Positions 1-8,136 of a stretch of 64,000 bases of DNA are shown one piece after another. Made by a program: the position numbers and the translations under genes. Under the pieces are notes generated by a model that saw only the letters and a program-made list of their open reading frames with translations, searched no databases and had not been told where the DNA came from. Where the stretch lies: positions 62,001-126,000 of the forward strand of contig NZ_JAXIVS010000004.1 in assembly GCF_034259325.1 (NCBI RefSeq), read 5' to 3'. Source of the stretch: Hyalangium ruber. Its GTDB lineage: Bacteria > Myxococcota > Myxococcia > Myxococcales > Myxococcaceae. Each line of letters starts with the position of its first letter. The stretch's first letter is position 1.

Positions 1-608
1 GCCGGGTCGAGCTTGGCGCCGGAGCGGACGAAGTCGGTGTAGCGCAGCCACGTCAGGCGCTGCTGCTCGGGGGAGAGCTTGGCCTTCTCGGGCGAGTTGT
101 AGACGGCCTCGATGCGCTGGAAGAGCTTCTCGTTCTGGGTGATTTCATCCGAGAAGGCGGCGAGCTTGGGCGCCATCTCGCGCTCGATGCCCTGGAACTC
201 GGGGGTGGCCATGGTCGAGGCCCAGACGCCGTAGCTGGTGCCCACGGCATCGAGGGTGCGCCCGGTGTCCTCCAGGGCGACGATGGTGTTCTCGAAGGTC
301 GGCGCGGCCGGGTTGTTGGCGATCGCGGCGATCTCCTGGCGGGCCTTGTCCATGGCCGCCTCGAGGGCGGGCTTGAAGTGCTCGACCTTGACCTGATCGA
401 ACGCGGGCACGCCGCCGTAGGGGCCGACCCACTTGGCCAGCAGCGGGTTCTGCGGCTGGGCGGGCGCGGTCGGCGCCGCCTGGGCGGGCGCGGCCGCTTG
501 AGCGGCCGAGGTTTCCTGATCAGTCACGCGGCCCTCCGGGGCGGTGGTCGCGCAGGCGGCGGAGACGAGAGCAGCCGCGCCAGCACTGGCGAAAAAGAGC
601 TTACGCAT
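1..608 (-). CDS. M3-family peptidyl-dipeptidase lipoprotein, N-terminal part (partial)
   Basis: Open frame enters from the left edge, so only the first ~202 residues are present and no stop is seen. It begins at an ATG (606-608) preceded by a GGAGG about 9 bases upstream. The start encodes a lipoprotein signal ending in a V-S-A-A-C lipobox (Cys19), followed by an Ala/Pro/Gln-rich linker to about residue 45. The rest (W-V-G-P-Y-G-G-V-P-A-F-D, F-K-P-A-L, N-P-A-A-P-T-F-E-N-T) matches the N-terminal helical region of Dcp/oligopeptidase-A type M3 zinc peptidases, which trim small peptides. The HExxH zinc site would lie outside the window. It is divergent from the OmpA-like gene. Confidence 0.82.
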   Translation of the reverse strand, partial: MRKLFFASAGAAALVSAACATTAPEGRVTDQETSAAQAAAPAQAAPTAPAQPQNPLLAKWVGPYGGVPAFDQVKVEHFKPALEAAMDKARQEIAAIANNPAAPTFENTIVALEDTGRTLDAVGTSYGVWASTMATPEFQGIEREMAPKLAAFSDEITQNEKLFQRIEAVYNSPEKAKLSPEQQRLTWLRYTDFVRSGAKLDP

Positions 609-876
609 CAACGGATTCCTCCAGACGGGAGTGTCATGGGTGGGGGTGCAGACTAGCGGGGCCGATTCGGAAGTCGACTCAGAACGGAACCGGGCGCCCC
701 AACAGGGGAGCATGGGGGCTATTCCCTCGCTCGCTCCCCAAGCCCACGGACAGGCGACGGCGCACAGCGTCATCCGGCGCCCCGAGGGGCGAGCAAGGCG
801 CCGAGCCTCCCCAAAGGCCCTGTGAATGCGCTCCCTTGAAGTCCCTTCCAAACGGGAGAGCACAAGGAGGCTTCAC

Positions 877-1500
877 GTGAACGCATGGAAGACGGTGGGA
901 GTGCTGGTGCCGGCGCTGATGCTGGGAGTGACGGGCTGCGCGACTCCGGGTAAGCGAACGGCGACGGGCGCGGCGGCGGGCGCCATCGTGGGCGGAGCGG
1001 CGGGAGCCATGGTGGGCGAGGACTTCGAGGGCGCGGCGGTGGGCGCGGGCGTGGGGGCGGTGGCGGGCGCGGCCGTGGGCAACTACCTCGACAAGCAGGC
1101 GCGCGAGCTGGAGCAGGTGGCGGACACCCGGAGGACGGACGAAGGGCTGCTGCTGAACCTGCGCAGCGAGCTGCTCTTCGAGACGGACAGCGCGGTGCTC
1201 ACGGAGAGCGCCATCGCGCAGGTCTCTCGGATTGGAGACATCCTGGTGAAGTACCCGGAGGACCGGATCCGCATCGAGGGCCACACCGACAGCCGAGGCG
1301 AGGGGCCCTACAACGAGGCGCTGTCGATGCGCCGCGCCGAGGCGGTTCAGCGCGTGCTGATCTCCCGGGGCGTCCAGCCTCAGCAGATGATGGTGCTGGG
1401 CATGGGCGAGACGGAGCCGGTGGCGCCGAACGAGACGGTGGCGGGGCGCTCGGCCAACCGCCGCGTGGAGCTTCACATCGACGTGCCGCGGGCCTCGTAA
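877..1500 (+). CDS. OmpA-family lipoprotein with glycine-zipper region
   Basis: The start is the GTG at 877, seven bases after AAGGAGG (864-870); frames opening further upstream lack a signal peptide. The 207-residue product has a lipobox (L-G-V-T-G-C), then a Gly/Ala-rich glycine-zipper stretch (about residues 30-70) and a C-terminal OmpA peptidoglycan-binding domain with the I-E-G-H-T-D-S-R-G motif and N-x-x-L-S-x-x-R-A. Expected role: an outer-membrane lipoprotein that anchors the outer membrane to peptidoglycan, of the YiaD/Pal-like kind. Domain assignment is solid; the precise role is inferred. Confidence 0.9.
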   Translation: MNAWKTVGVLVPALMLGVTGCATPGKRTATGAAAGAIVGGAAGAMVGEDFEGAAVGAGVGAVAGAAVGNYLDKQARELEQVADTRRTDEGLLLNLRSELLFETDSAVLTESAIAQVSRIGDILVKYPEDRIRIEGHTDSRGEGPYNEALSMRRAEAVQRVLISRGVQPQQMMVLGMGETEPVAPNETVAGRSANRRVELHIDVPRAS

Positions 1501-1527
1501 GCCAGCCCGCGGCCCATCGCGCGAGGA

Positions 1528-1821
1528 CTACGGGCAGACGCAGCGGCCGTTACAGTCGTAGTCGAGGTAGCAGGTGTTGCCACCACAGGCGGTGGAGCAC
1601 GCCGACGCCGTGCTGTAGTACGTGCCCCAGTCGCAGGTCCACTTGCGCGCACAGATGGCCTGCGCGGAGACGTTCTCCTCGGAGCTGCTCTGCTGCGCCT
1701 GCTCGTCCACGAGGACGGTCTCGGACGCCGGGGCCTCCTCGGGCGCGTACGTGCCGCCGCACCCCGTGACAGCGAGGGTGAGGCCCGTGATGAAGGCAAC
1801 CAGCAGAGAGGGGATTCGCAT
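1528..1821 (-). CDS. Small cysteine-rich lipoprotein, function unknown
   Basis: 97 residues from the ATG at 1819-1821, with GGAG about 10 bases upstream. The N-terminus is a lipoprotein signal ending A-V-T-G-C. After an acidic Glu/Gln/Ser-rich spacer, the C-terminal half carries eight cysteines (C-A-R-K-W-T-C ... C-S-T-A-C ... C-Y-L-D-Y-D-C ... C-V-C-P), suggesting a small disulphide-stabilised surface domain. I recognise no family. It converges on the OmpA-like gene with only 27 bases between the stops. Confidence 0.7.
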   Translation of the reverse strand: MRIPSLLVAFITGLTLAVTGCGGTYAPEEAPASETVLVDEQAQQSSSEENVSAQAICARKWTCDWGTYYSTASACSTACGGNTCYLDYDCNGRCVCP

Positions 1822-1987
1822 GGGGACAAGACTCCTGGGTATGGGGTTCAGCTCCAACGGCGCTCGCGCGCTATTCGCATTTTACCCAGAGTCATATTCC
1901 CTCCACAAGCAAACCCCGGGTTCACGCGGGCTGCCCCAGAGGGTGGCCCTATCGACAAGGTAGGGTCCCGCATGGTCTATCTATTGG

Positions 1988-2899
1988 GTGACCCGTAGCC
2001 AACACCCGGAGAAGCTCATCTCCGCCGCCGGCGGATTCGTCGGCATCCTCCTGGTCCTGCTCGTCAGCGCCTACTTCGTGGGCCCGACCTCCGCGAGCCT
2101 GGTCGTCGCCTCCATGGGAGCGTCGGCCGTGCTGCTGTTCGCCGCTCCGCATGGACCGCTCTCCCAGCCCTGGCCGGTCTTCGGAGGCCACCTGCTGTCC
2201 GCCGTCGCCGGCGTCACGTGCTGCCGGTTTATCTCCGACCCGCGCATCGCCGCGCCCGCGGCGGTCGGGCTGGCCATCGGGGTGATGTACTACGCCCGGT
2301 GCATCCACCCGCCCGGGGGAGCGACCGCGCTGACGGCGGTGCTCGGAGGGCCCGCGCTGCAGGAGCTGGGCTACCAGTACGTGTTCACGCCCGTGCTGCT
2401 CAACGCGGTGATCATCCTCGTGGTGGCGGTGGCGGTGAACGCCCCGTTCGCGTGGAGGCGCTACCCGGTCGCCTGGGCCCGGCGCGCTCCGCCGCCTCGC
2501 CCCGAAGCGCCGGCCATCTCCCAGGAGCACCTGACCTTCGCGCTGCGGCAGATGGGGCCATTGCTCGAAGTGACGGAGGAGGAACTGGCGGAGCTCTACG
2601 CCATGGCCCAGCACCACGCCGGGGGAACGCACTTGTCCCCGACGCAGATCCGGCTGGGTGGGTGCTACGCCAATGGCCGCGCGGATGCGCGGTGGGCCAT
2701 CCGCCAGGTGGTGGACGAGCAGCCGGGAGCGACGCCGGAGCAGGACGTGGTGGAGTACCGGGTGGTGGCCGGGTACGAGGGACGTGGGAGCGGCAGGTGT
2801 ACCCGTGCGGCCCTGGCGCTCTGGGCCCGGGAGGAAGTCCCTCCCCCGGTCGTGGCGGGTGCGGCCGAAGCCCGCGTCACGGCACGAAGCGCTCGATGA
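1988..2899 (+). CDS. HPP-family integral membrane protein
   Basis: 303 residues, GTG start. The first ~165 residues are hydrophobic with four or five membrane segments and contain the family signature I-H-P-P-G-G-A-T-A-L. HPP proteins are inner-membrane proteins, some implicated in nitrite transport; the substrate here cannot be read from sequence. Residues ~175-300 form a soluble cytoplasmic extension with a stretch (A-L-R-Q-M-G-P-L-L-E-V-T-E-E-E-L) that resembles a small helical domain. The 3' end overlaps the convergent TetR gene by 23 bases. Confidence 0.78.
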   Translation: MTRSQHPEKLISAAGGFVGILLVLLVSAYFVGPTSASLVVASMGASAVLLFAAPHGPLSQPWPVFGGHLLSAVAGVTCCRFISDPRIAAPAAVGLAIGVMYYARCIHPPGGATALTAVLGGPALQELGYQYVFTPVLLNAVIILVVAVAVNAPFAWRRYPVAWARRAPPPRPEAPAISQEHLTFALRQMGPLLEVTEEELAELYAMAQHHAGGTHLSPTQIRLGGCYANGRADARWAIRQVVDEQPGATPEQDVVEYRVVAGYEGRGSGRCTRAALALWAREEVPPPVVAGAAEARVTARSAR

Positions 2900-3416
2900 G
2901 GAGCTGAACGCGCCGGCGCAACACGCGCGTCGCCGGCACGTCGGACTGGAGCCCGTCGACGGCGAGCATGAAGAGCTCGGAGAGCTCCTTGGTCTCGAGG
3001 ATCGCCTGGGTGTACTTGAGCCGGAGCCGCTCGTGCTTCGCCTCGACCTCCGGGAGCAGCCGCGCGCATGCCTCGTAGAACTCGCTCGCCATCGGCGCGC
3101 CTACCAGCTGGTCCCACGGCTCCAGGAGTAGCAGCTCGTACACCTGCATCAGCTTGTCCCGCTTGCCGCCGGGCGTGGCCAGCACCTGCTCGACCTTGGG
3201 ATAGCGCCCCTCGAAGATGAACTCGAAGAGCGCGGAGAAGATGTCCTCCTTGTTCTTGAACTTCCGGTAGATGAGCGGTCGCGAGATGTTGGCCCGCTTG
3301 GCGATGTCGTCGAGCGAGGTCTTCGCGTAGCCAAACTGGAGGAAACAGTCTCGCGCGGCCTCGAGGATTGCCACCCGACGCATCGCATCGCGCTCTTCGC
3401 CCTTCGCATCCAACAT
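2877..3416 (-). CDS. TetR/AcrR-family transcriptional regulator
   Basis: 179 residues from the ATG at 3414-3416. The N-terminal helix-turn-helix is clear (A-I-L-E-A-A-R-D-C-F-L-Q-F-G-Y; then S-L-D-D-I-A-K-R-A-N-I-S-R-P-L-I-Y-R-K-F). The C-terminal ligand domain is short and not assignable. The gene is divergent from the metallo-beta-lactamase-fold hydrolase, and a perfect 13-bp inverted repeat lies immediately upstream of its start codon, so repression of itself and of the neighbour is the likely circuit. Inducer unknown. Confidence 0.88.
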   Translation of the reverse strand: MLDAKGEERDAMRRVAILEAARDCFLQFGYAKTSLDDIAKRANISRPLIYRKFKNKEDIFSALFEFIFEGRYPKVEQVLATPGGKRDKLMQVYELLLLEPWDQLVGAPMASEFYEACARLLPEVEAKHERLRLKYTQAILETKELSELFMLAVDGLQSDVPATRVLRRRVQLLIERFVP

Positions 3417-3420
3417 GAGG

Positions 3421-3456
3421 ACAAATTGACAAAAAATACCCAATTTGTCAATTTGT
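3421..3456. promoter_or_regulatory. Candidate TetR operator, 13-bp perfect inverted repeat
   Basis: ACAAATTGACAAA (3421-3433) is repeated in exact inverse at 3444-3456 with a 10-base spacer. It is an AT-rich island in GC-rich DNA, lies in the gap between divergent genes, contains TTGACA (-35-like) sequences on both strands, and begins four bases from the TetR start codon. Operator function is inferred. Confidence 0.72.
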
Positions 3457-3492
3457 AACCCCGGCGAGGATGCGCCTGTCTGGAGAGCCCTG

Positions 3493-4662
3493 GTGAAGAG
3501 CAAGACGTTACGCAGCGGCATTGCCCGTGTGGCCCTGTGGGCCGGGGCGCTGATGGTCATCGCCGTGGTGGGGATTCTCGCCAGCGCGTGGCCGGCGATG
3601 GGAGGGAAGGCCGAAGGCGCGAGGCGCACGCGAATGGAGCGCTCTCCGCAGTGGAAGGAGGGACACTTCGAGAACCCGCAGCCGCTGGTGAACGACTTCT
3701 GGCGTTCCATCACGGGCATGTCCGACGCCAGCCCCTACGTGAGCCCGGTGGGGCAGCCGGTGCCCACGATGCCCGGAGGCCGCGAGCGGTTCGAGACGCC
3801 GCCCGCCACCGGCTTGCGTGTCACGTGGCTGGGGCACTCCTCGGTGTTGCTGGAGATCGACGGCCACCGAATCCTCACGGATCCGGTGTGGGGCGACCGC
3901 GCCTCGCCGCTGAGCTGGGTGGGCCCGAAGCGCTGGTATGCCCCGCCGATTCCCCTCGCGGAGCTGCCTGAAATCGATGCCGTCGCCATCTCCCACGACC
4001 ACTACGACCACCTGGACTACCCGACCCTCAAGGCGATGAAGGACTGGAAGACCACCTTCATCGTGCCGCTCGGAGTCGGTGCCCATCTGGAGTCCTGGGG
4101 AATCCCCGAGGCGCGCATCGTCGAGCTCGACTGGTGGCAACAGACGAAAGTGGGGAGCATCGAGGTGACCTGCACACCCGCGCGCCACGCGTCGGGGCGG
4201 ACGGGAATCGACAAGGACGCGACGCTGTGGGCGGGCTACGCGTTCGCGGGGCCCAAGCACCGCGTGTACTTCTCGGGCGATACGGGGCTGTTCCCGGCGA
4301 TGAAGGACATTGGCGAGAAGCTGGGGCCCTTCGACGTGACGATGATTGAAGTGGGCCAGTACAACAGCGCATGGCCCGACTGGCACATCGGGCCCGAGCA
4401 GGCGGTACGGGCCCACGAGATGGTCCGAGGCCGCGTCCTGGTGCCGGTGCATTGGGGGCTGTTCACCCTCGCGGCACATGGCTGGACCGAGCCGATCGAG
4501 CGGGTGCTGGCGGCCGCCGGACAGTCGGGGCAGACGGCGATCGTGCCGAAGCCGGGCCAGAGCATCGAGCCGGGCGCACCGCCCGCGGCCGAGCGCTGGT
4601 GGCCGGACCTGGCCTGGAAGACCGGGGCGCAGGATCCCATCGTCTCCACCCAGGTGAATTGA
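3493..4662 (+). CDS. Metallo-beta-lactamase-fold hydrolase (NAPE-PLD/UlaG-like), membrane-anchored
   Basis: 389 residues. GTG at 3493 is preferred: it follows a GGAGAG and yields a clean hydrophobic N-terminal segment (residues 11-33, probable signal anchor), whereas the TTG at 3445 falls inside the operator. The zinc motif H-D-H-Y-D-H sits at residues 168-173, with further ligand positions in P-A-R-H-A-S, F-S-G-D-T-G and V-H-W-G. Sequence features (W-L-G-H-S-S, T-D-P-V-W, W-Y-A-P-P) match the N-acyl-phosphatidylethanolamine phospholipase D-like branch of the family. Actual substrate unknown. A short gap separates it from the next plus-strand gene, so they probably form an operon under the TetR regulator. 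Confidence 0.82.
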   Translation: MKSKTLRSGIARVALWAGALMVIAVVGILASAWPAMGGKAEGARRTRMERSPQWKEGHFENPQPLVNDFWRSITGMSDASPYVSPVGQPVPTMPGGRERFETPPATGLRVTWLGHSSVLLEIDGHRILTDPVWGDRASPLSWVGPKRWYAPPIPLAELPEIDAVAISHDHYDHLDYPTLKAMKDWKTTFIVPLGVGAHLESWGIPEARIVELDWWQQTKVGSIEVTCTPARHASGRTGIDKDATLWAGYAFAGPKHRVYFSGDTGLFPAMKDIGEKLGPFDVTMIEVGQYNSAWPDWHIGPEQAVRAHEMVRGRVLVPVHWGLFTLAAHGWTEPIERVLAAAGQSGQTAIVPKPGQSIEPGAPPAAERWWPDLAWKTGAQDPIVSTQVN

Positions 4663-4675
4663 CGAGGCTCATGAC

Positions 4676-5350
4676 ATGAAGGTCATTCTCTTTGGCGCGA
4701 CGGGCATGGTCGGACAGGGAGCCCTGCGCGAGTGCCTGCTGGATCCCGATGTGGAGCAGGTGCTCACGGTCGGGCGCAGCGCGACGGGGCAGCAGCACGC
4801 GAAGCTCCGCGAGCTGGTCCACAAGGACCTGTCGAACTTCTCCGGCGTGGAGGAGGCACTGACGGGCTACGACACATGCTTCTTCTGCCTGGGAGTCTCC
4901 TCGGCGGGCATGTCGGAGGAGGACTACCGGCGCGTGACGTACGGGATGGCGCTGGCGGCGGCGGAGACGCTGGTCCGGCTCAACCCGGGAATGACCTTCA
5001 TCTTCATCTCGGGGATGGGCGCCGACAGCACCGGGCGCAGCCGCACCATGTGGGCGCGGGTGAAGGGCGAGACCGAGAACGCCCTGCTCCAGCTTCCCTT
5101 CAAGGCGGCGTACATGTTCCGCCCCGCGTACATCCAGCCGCTGCACGGAATCAACTCGCGGACGAAGCTGTACCGGGTCCTCTTCGTGGCGGCAGCGCCG
5201 CTCTACCCCGTCTGGAAGCGGCTCTTCCCGAAGCACGTGACGACCACCGAGCAGTTGGGACGCGCGATGCTCCAGGCCGCGAAGCAAGGAGCGCCCAAGC
5301 GCGTGCTCGAGAACGAGGACATCAACAAGCTCGTCGCCGCGCACGCCTGA
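4676..5350 (+). CDS. NAD(P)-binding Rossmann protein, epimerase/SDR-like
   Basis: 224 residues. The N-terminal dinucleotide-binding loop G-A-T-G-M-V-G is clear, followed by V-G-R-S (cofactor-contacting region) and F-I-S-G-M-G-A-D. There is no typical Tyr-x-x-x-Lys catalytic pair, as in the atypical NmrA/YbjT-like members that often act as redox sensors or reductases of unknown substrate. It lies 13 bases after the hydrolase gene and ends at a strong bidirectional hairpin. Confidence 0.75.
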   Translation: MKVILFGATGMVGQGALRECLLDPDVEQVLTVGRSATGQQHAKLRELVHKDLSNFSGVEEALTGYDTCFFCLGVSSAGMSEEDYRRVTYGMALAAAETLVRLNPGMTFIFISGMGADSTGRSRTMWARVKGETENALLQLPFKAAYMFRPAYIQPLHGINSRTKLYRVLFVAAAPLYPVWKRLFPKHVTTTEQLGRAMLQAAKQGAPKRVLENEDINKLVAAHA

Positions 5351-5363
5351 CCGGCGCTCTTTC

Positions 5364-5391
5364 CAAACCTGTCTGATGTCGGACAGGTTTG
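5364..5391. terminator. Hairpin between convergent genes
   Basis: A perfect 10-bp stem (CAAACCTGTC at 5364-5373 with GACAGGTTTG at 5382-5391, 8-base loop) lies 14 bases after one stop and 27 bases after the other. The stem is flanked by T-rich sequence on the left but no long U tract. A bidirectional terminator is the simplest reading. Confidence 0.6.
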
Positions 5392-5417
5392 TCCAAAGCC
5401 CCTCCGGACCGAGCCCC

Positions 5418-6389
5418 TCACCCCAGCAGGCAGGTCACCGCGCTCCAGCGCGCCTCTGGAGGGCCGAACACCGAGCCGGGCACGGCCAGCCAGCCGCGCT
5501 CCAGGAGCGCCTCGAAGCTCAGCGGGGACGTGCTGAAGTACCCAGTCCTCGGAAGCTCGAATGGCGGCGAGCCGAGCGCCTCGCGCACCCTGCCCCACTG
5601 CTCATCGAAGCGGGCCTGGACGCGTGCGGGCAGCTCGCGGTGGTGCTCCAGGAGGAAGCAGGCCTGGCGCAAGGCGAGGGGATCGAGCGGTGGCACCTGC
5701 CCTCCTTCCAGGCCCCGCGCCACCGCGCCCGGAACGAGGGCGAAGCCCGCCAGGTCCGGCGTGAGGTGTCCCTTGGCCAGCGAATGCACCAGCAGCGCCT
5801 GCCCCGTCCGCAGCAGCTGCTCCGTCGCAGCGGTGAAGCGCGGCGCGAAGGTGTACACGGCATCGAGGACCAGCAGTCGCCGGGGGTCCGCGCCCAACCA
5901 GGCTTCCAGTGCCCGCGTCTCCGCCTCCGAGAGGACACGGCCCAGGGGCACGAGGGGCTCGGGCAGGAGCATGACTTCCGGCGCGGCGCCGGGAGCCTGC
6001 GCAGGCAGCATGGGGGCTGGGCACGTGGGGAACGGCTGCACGGGCAGCCCTGCCTCCGCCGCGAGCACGAGGTACACGGGATAGACGTCCGAAGGCGCAT
6101 GCAGCACCCGCCCCTCTCGGGCGAAGTGCTGGACCAGCAGGCGCAGCAGGTCGCGCACCCCGCGCCCGAAGAGGACCTGGGCCTCGGTCCCAGTGGAGGG
6201 CAGGCCGAACGCCTCTCGCCACGCGCGCTCCAGCTCCCGCGCCTCGCGCACCGGCGGCGACTCGGGGAGCTTCGGCGCCAGGGCCGAGAGCGCCTTCGGG
6301 GGATTCATGCAGTCGAGCCGCACCAGCCGTGAGCCGCGCTCACTGGCCAGCAGCTCCTTGCAGAAGCGCTTGTAAGCCTCGAAGTTCAT
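5418..6389 (-). CDS. PLP-dependent aminotransferase-fold protein (class I/II), short
   Basis: 323 residues, shorter than the usual ~380-400 of fold-type I aminotransferases. L-V-L-D-A-V-Y (residues 173-179) fits the strand whose Asp contacts the PLP pyridine nitrogen (Asp176) and Tyr, and V-H-S-L-A-K (Lys206) fits the Schiff-base lysine. The substrate-side C-terminal domain is reduced. The start codon overlaps the stop of the radical SAM gene by four bases (ATGA), so translation is coupled and a joint pathway is likely. The exact reaction is not assignable. Confidence 0.65.
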   Translation of the reverse strand: MNFEAYKRFCKELLASERGSRLVRLDCMNPPKALSALAPKLPESPPVREARELERAWREAFGLPSTGTEAQVLFGRGVRDLLRLLVQHFAREGRVLHAPSDVYPVYLVLAAEAGLPVQPFPTCPAPMLPAQAPGAAPEVMLLPEPLVPLGRVLSEAETRALEAWLGADPRRLLVLDAVYTFAPRFTAATEQLLRTGQALLVHSLAKGHLTPDLAGFALVPGAVARGLEGGQVPPLDPLALRQACFLLEHHRELPARVQARFDEQWGRVREALGSPPFELPRTGYFSTSPLSFEALLERGWLAVPGSVFGPPEARWSAVTCLLG

Positions 6390-7697
6390 GCCAGCTCCAA
6401 TCGGCTGTGACGGTCCTCGAGCGAGGCATAGCAGGCCCCATCGGCGAGCACGTTCCAGCTTCGCGCCAGCCCCTGGGTGCGCTCCCAGAAGAGGCTCGGC
6501 TCGGTATAGGTGGCCACGCGCATCCAGCGTCCGCCCACCTCGCCCTCGTACACCGGCGAGCCCCAGGGCAGCGCCGCCACGCGCGCCCAGCCCTGCGCCT
6601 CCAGCCAGTCAGTGGCCAGGGCAAGCGGCACCTGATGCTCCCGGCTCCAGCGGTTGGACGGCCGCGAGTGGTACACGGACTCCTCCGAGGTGGAGACGTA
6701 GAGCTCCTTCCACGTCACCTCCTCCACGCCCTGGGCGGCAGCCCACTCCAGGTAGGCCGAGAAGCTCTCCGCCGAGTCCAGCCCGCCCCGCTGGAGCACC
6801 GCGATGAGGCGAGGCTTCAGGACGCGGAAGCCGCCGGTGCGGAAGCTCTCCAGCACCCGCTCCGTCCCGGTGTCCAGCCGCATGAGGGCCGCGTTCCGCG
6901 CGGGCTCGGCATGGTGTCGGGACAGGGAGAGCACCGTCAGCCCGGCTTCCTCGAGTCGAGCCAGCGCGCTGCTCCGGGCCTCGCTCTCCAGCCGCGAGAG
7001 GAAGACACCATTGGAGATGAGCACCACCTTCCGGGGGAAACGCTCGGCGCAGGCGCGCACCAGCTCCACCAGACGCGGCAGGGGCAGCAGCCCGGGCTCG
7101 CCACCGCCGGTGATGACGGCGCGCTCGGCGCCCCGGGCGAGCGCCTGATCCAACAGGCCCTCCACCACCTCGGGGGAGAGCGCGGCCTGCGCCTGGTCCG
7201 CCGAGATGGAGGCCTCGGAGAAACAGAACGCGCAGTCCGCCTGGCACCCGCGAGCGATGGGCAGAAACGAGATGGAGCGCGGCTTGAGCCCCTCATAGGG
7301 CATCAGCGTGGGGTGGAGCACTCGGAGCGAGCGCGCCAGGGCCGCCTCCAGGTCCCACGCGGTGAGCGAACCATCCGCCTCGATGCCATGCACCGCGGTG
7401 AGCCGGATCTCCGGCCGGGGAACGAAGCGCCCCAACCCGGTGCGCTCATTGGGCATCAGCTCTTCGGTGGGAACCTGGGTCTCCAGCGCGATGAGCTGAT
7501 CTCCCGGAAGTGCCAGCCGCTCCAGCAGCTTTCCGGCCTTGCGGACGCCGATGTCGAGTTCCTCCCGCCGAAGGAGGAAGAAGCGGTCCGGGAAGGTGCT
7601 CTCGGGGATGCGGGCCTTCGAGTAGCTCAGCGCGTACTTGTCGAAGGCGCGCGCCAGGTTGGACAGCACGGTGATGTGGAAAAGACTCTCCCCCATG
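6386..7697 (-). CDS. Radical SAM protein, function unknown
   Basis: 436 residues from the ATG at 7695-7697 (an in-frame TTG lies 35 bases further upstream; the ribosome site is weak for both). The 4Fe-4S motif C-x3-C-x2-C is at Cys151, Cys155 and Cys158 (G-C-Q-A-D-C-A-F-C-F), followed by the SAM-contacting G-G-G-E-P. The family uses a reduced cluster to cleave S-adenosylmethionine and start radical chemistry. The 150-residue N-terminal extension and the C-terminus (no extra Cys cluster seen) do not match a subfamily I can name. Its only obvious partner is the overlapping PLP-fold gene. Confidence 0.75.
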
Positions 7698-7752
7698 GCA
7701 CCAGCATGGCCCGCCTGTCCGGGCCCTGCCAACCACCTGGCGGGTACTGCCG

Positions 7753-8136
7753 TCAGCCCACGATGACCTTCCGGACGCCGCGTGCCTCCAGCAGCGCGGG
7801 CAGCCGGTCTCGGTGGTCACCCTGCAGCACCAGCGCGTCCTCTTCCACCACTCCGCCACAGCCCAGCGAGCCCTTGAGCGCCTTGAGCCACACCTCCCGC
7901 TCCGAGGGCTTGAGCTCCAGCTGCTCCACCACCGTCACTTCCTTGCCGCCCCGCCCCTTGCGCTCCATCCGCACCACCGCGCGCGCGGGCCCCTTGCGCT
8001 CCTCCACCTTCCGAGGAGCCGCCACGGGCGCGGGCGCCGAGGGCAGCTCCTCACGCTTGCCAGCCAGCGCCGCGAACGGGTTGTGGAAAGGGGCCGCGGG
8101 GGCGGCCTCCTCCGGCTTCTTGTCTTTCTTGCCCAT
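7753..8136 (-). CDS. yciH: SUI1/eIF1-like translation factor (YciH family)
   Basis: 127 residues. After a variable N-terminus rich in Ala, Pro and Lys (1-55), the C-terminal ~75 residues match the YciH/SUI1 fold: M-E-R-K-G-R-G-G-K-E-V-T-V-V, then L-K-G-S-L-G-C-G-G and L-Q-G-D-H-R-D-R-L-P. Bacterial YciH binds the 30S subunit and affects start-codon fidelity. The ATG overlaps the stop of the VKOR-DsbA gene by one base. Confidence 0.88.
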   Translation of the reverse strand: MGKKDKKPEEAAPAAPFHNPFAALAGKREELPSAPAPVAAPRKVEERKGPARAVVRMERKGRGGKEVTVVEQLELKPSEREVWLKALKGSLGCGGVVEEDALVLQGDHRDRLPALLEARGVRKVIVG

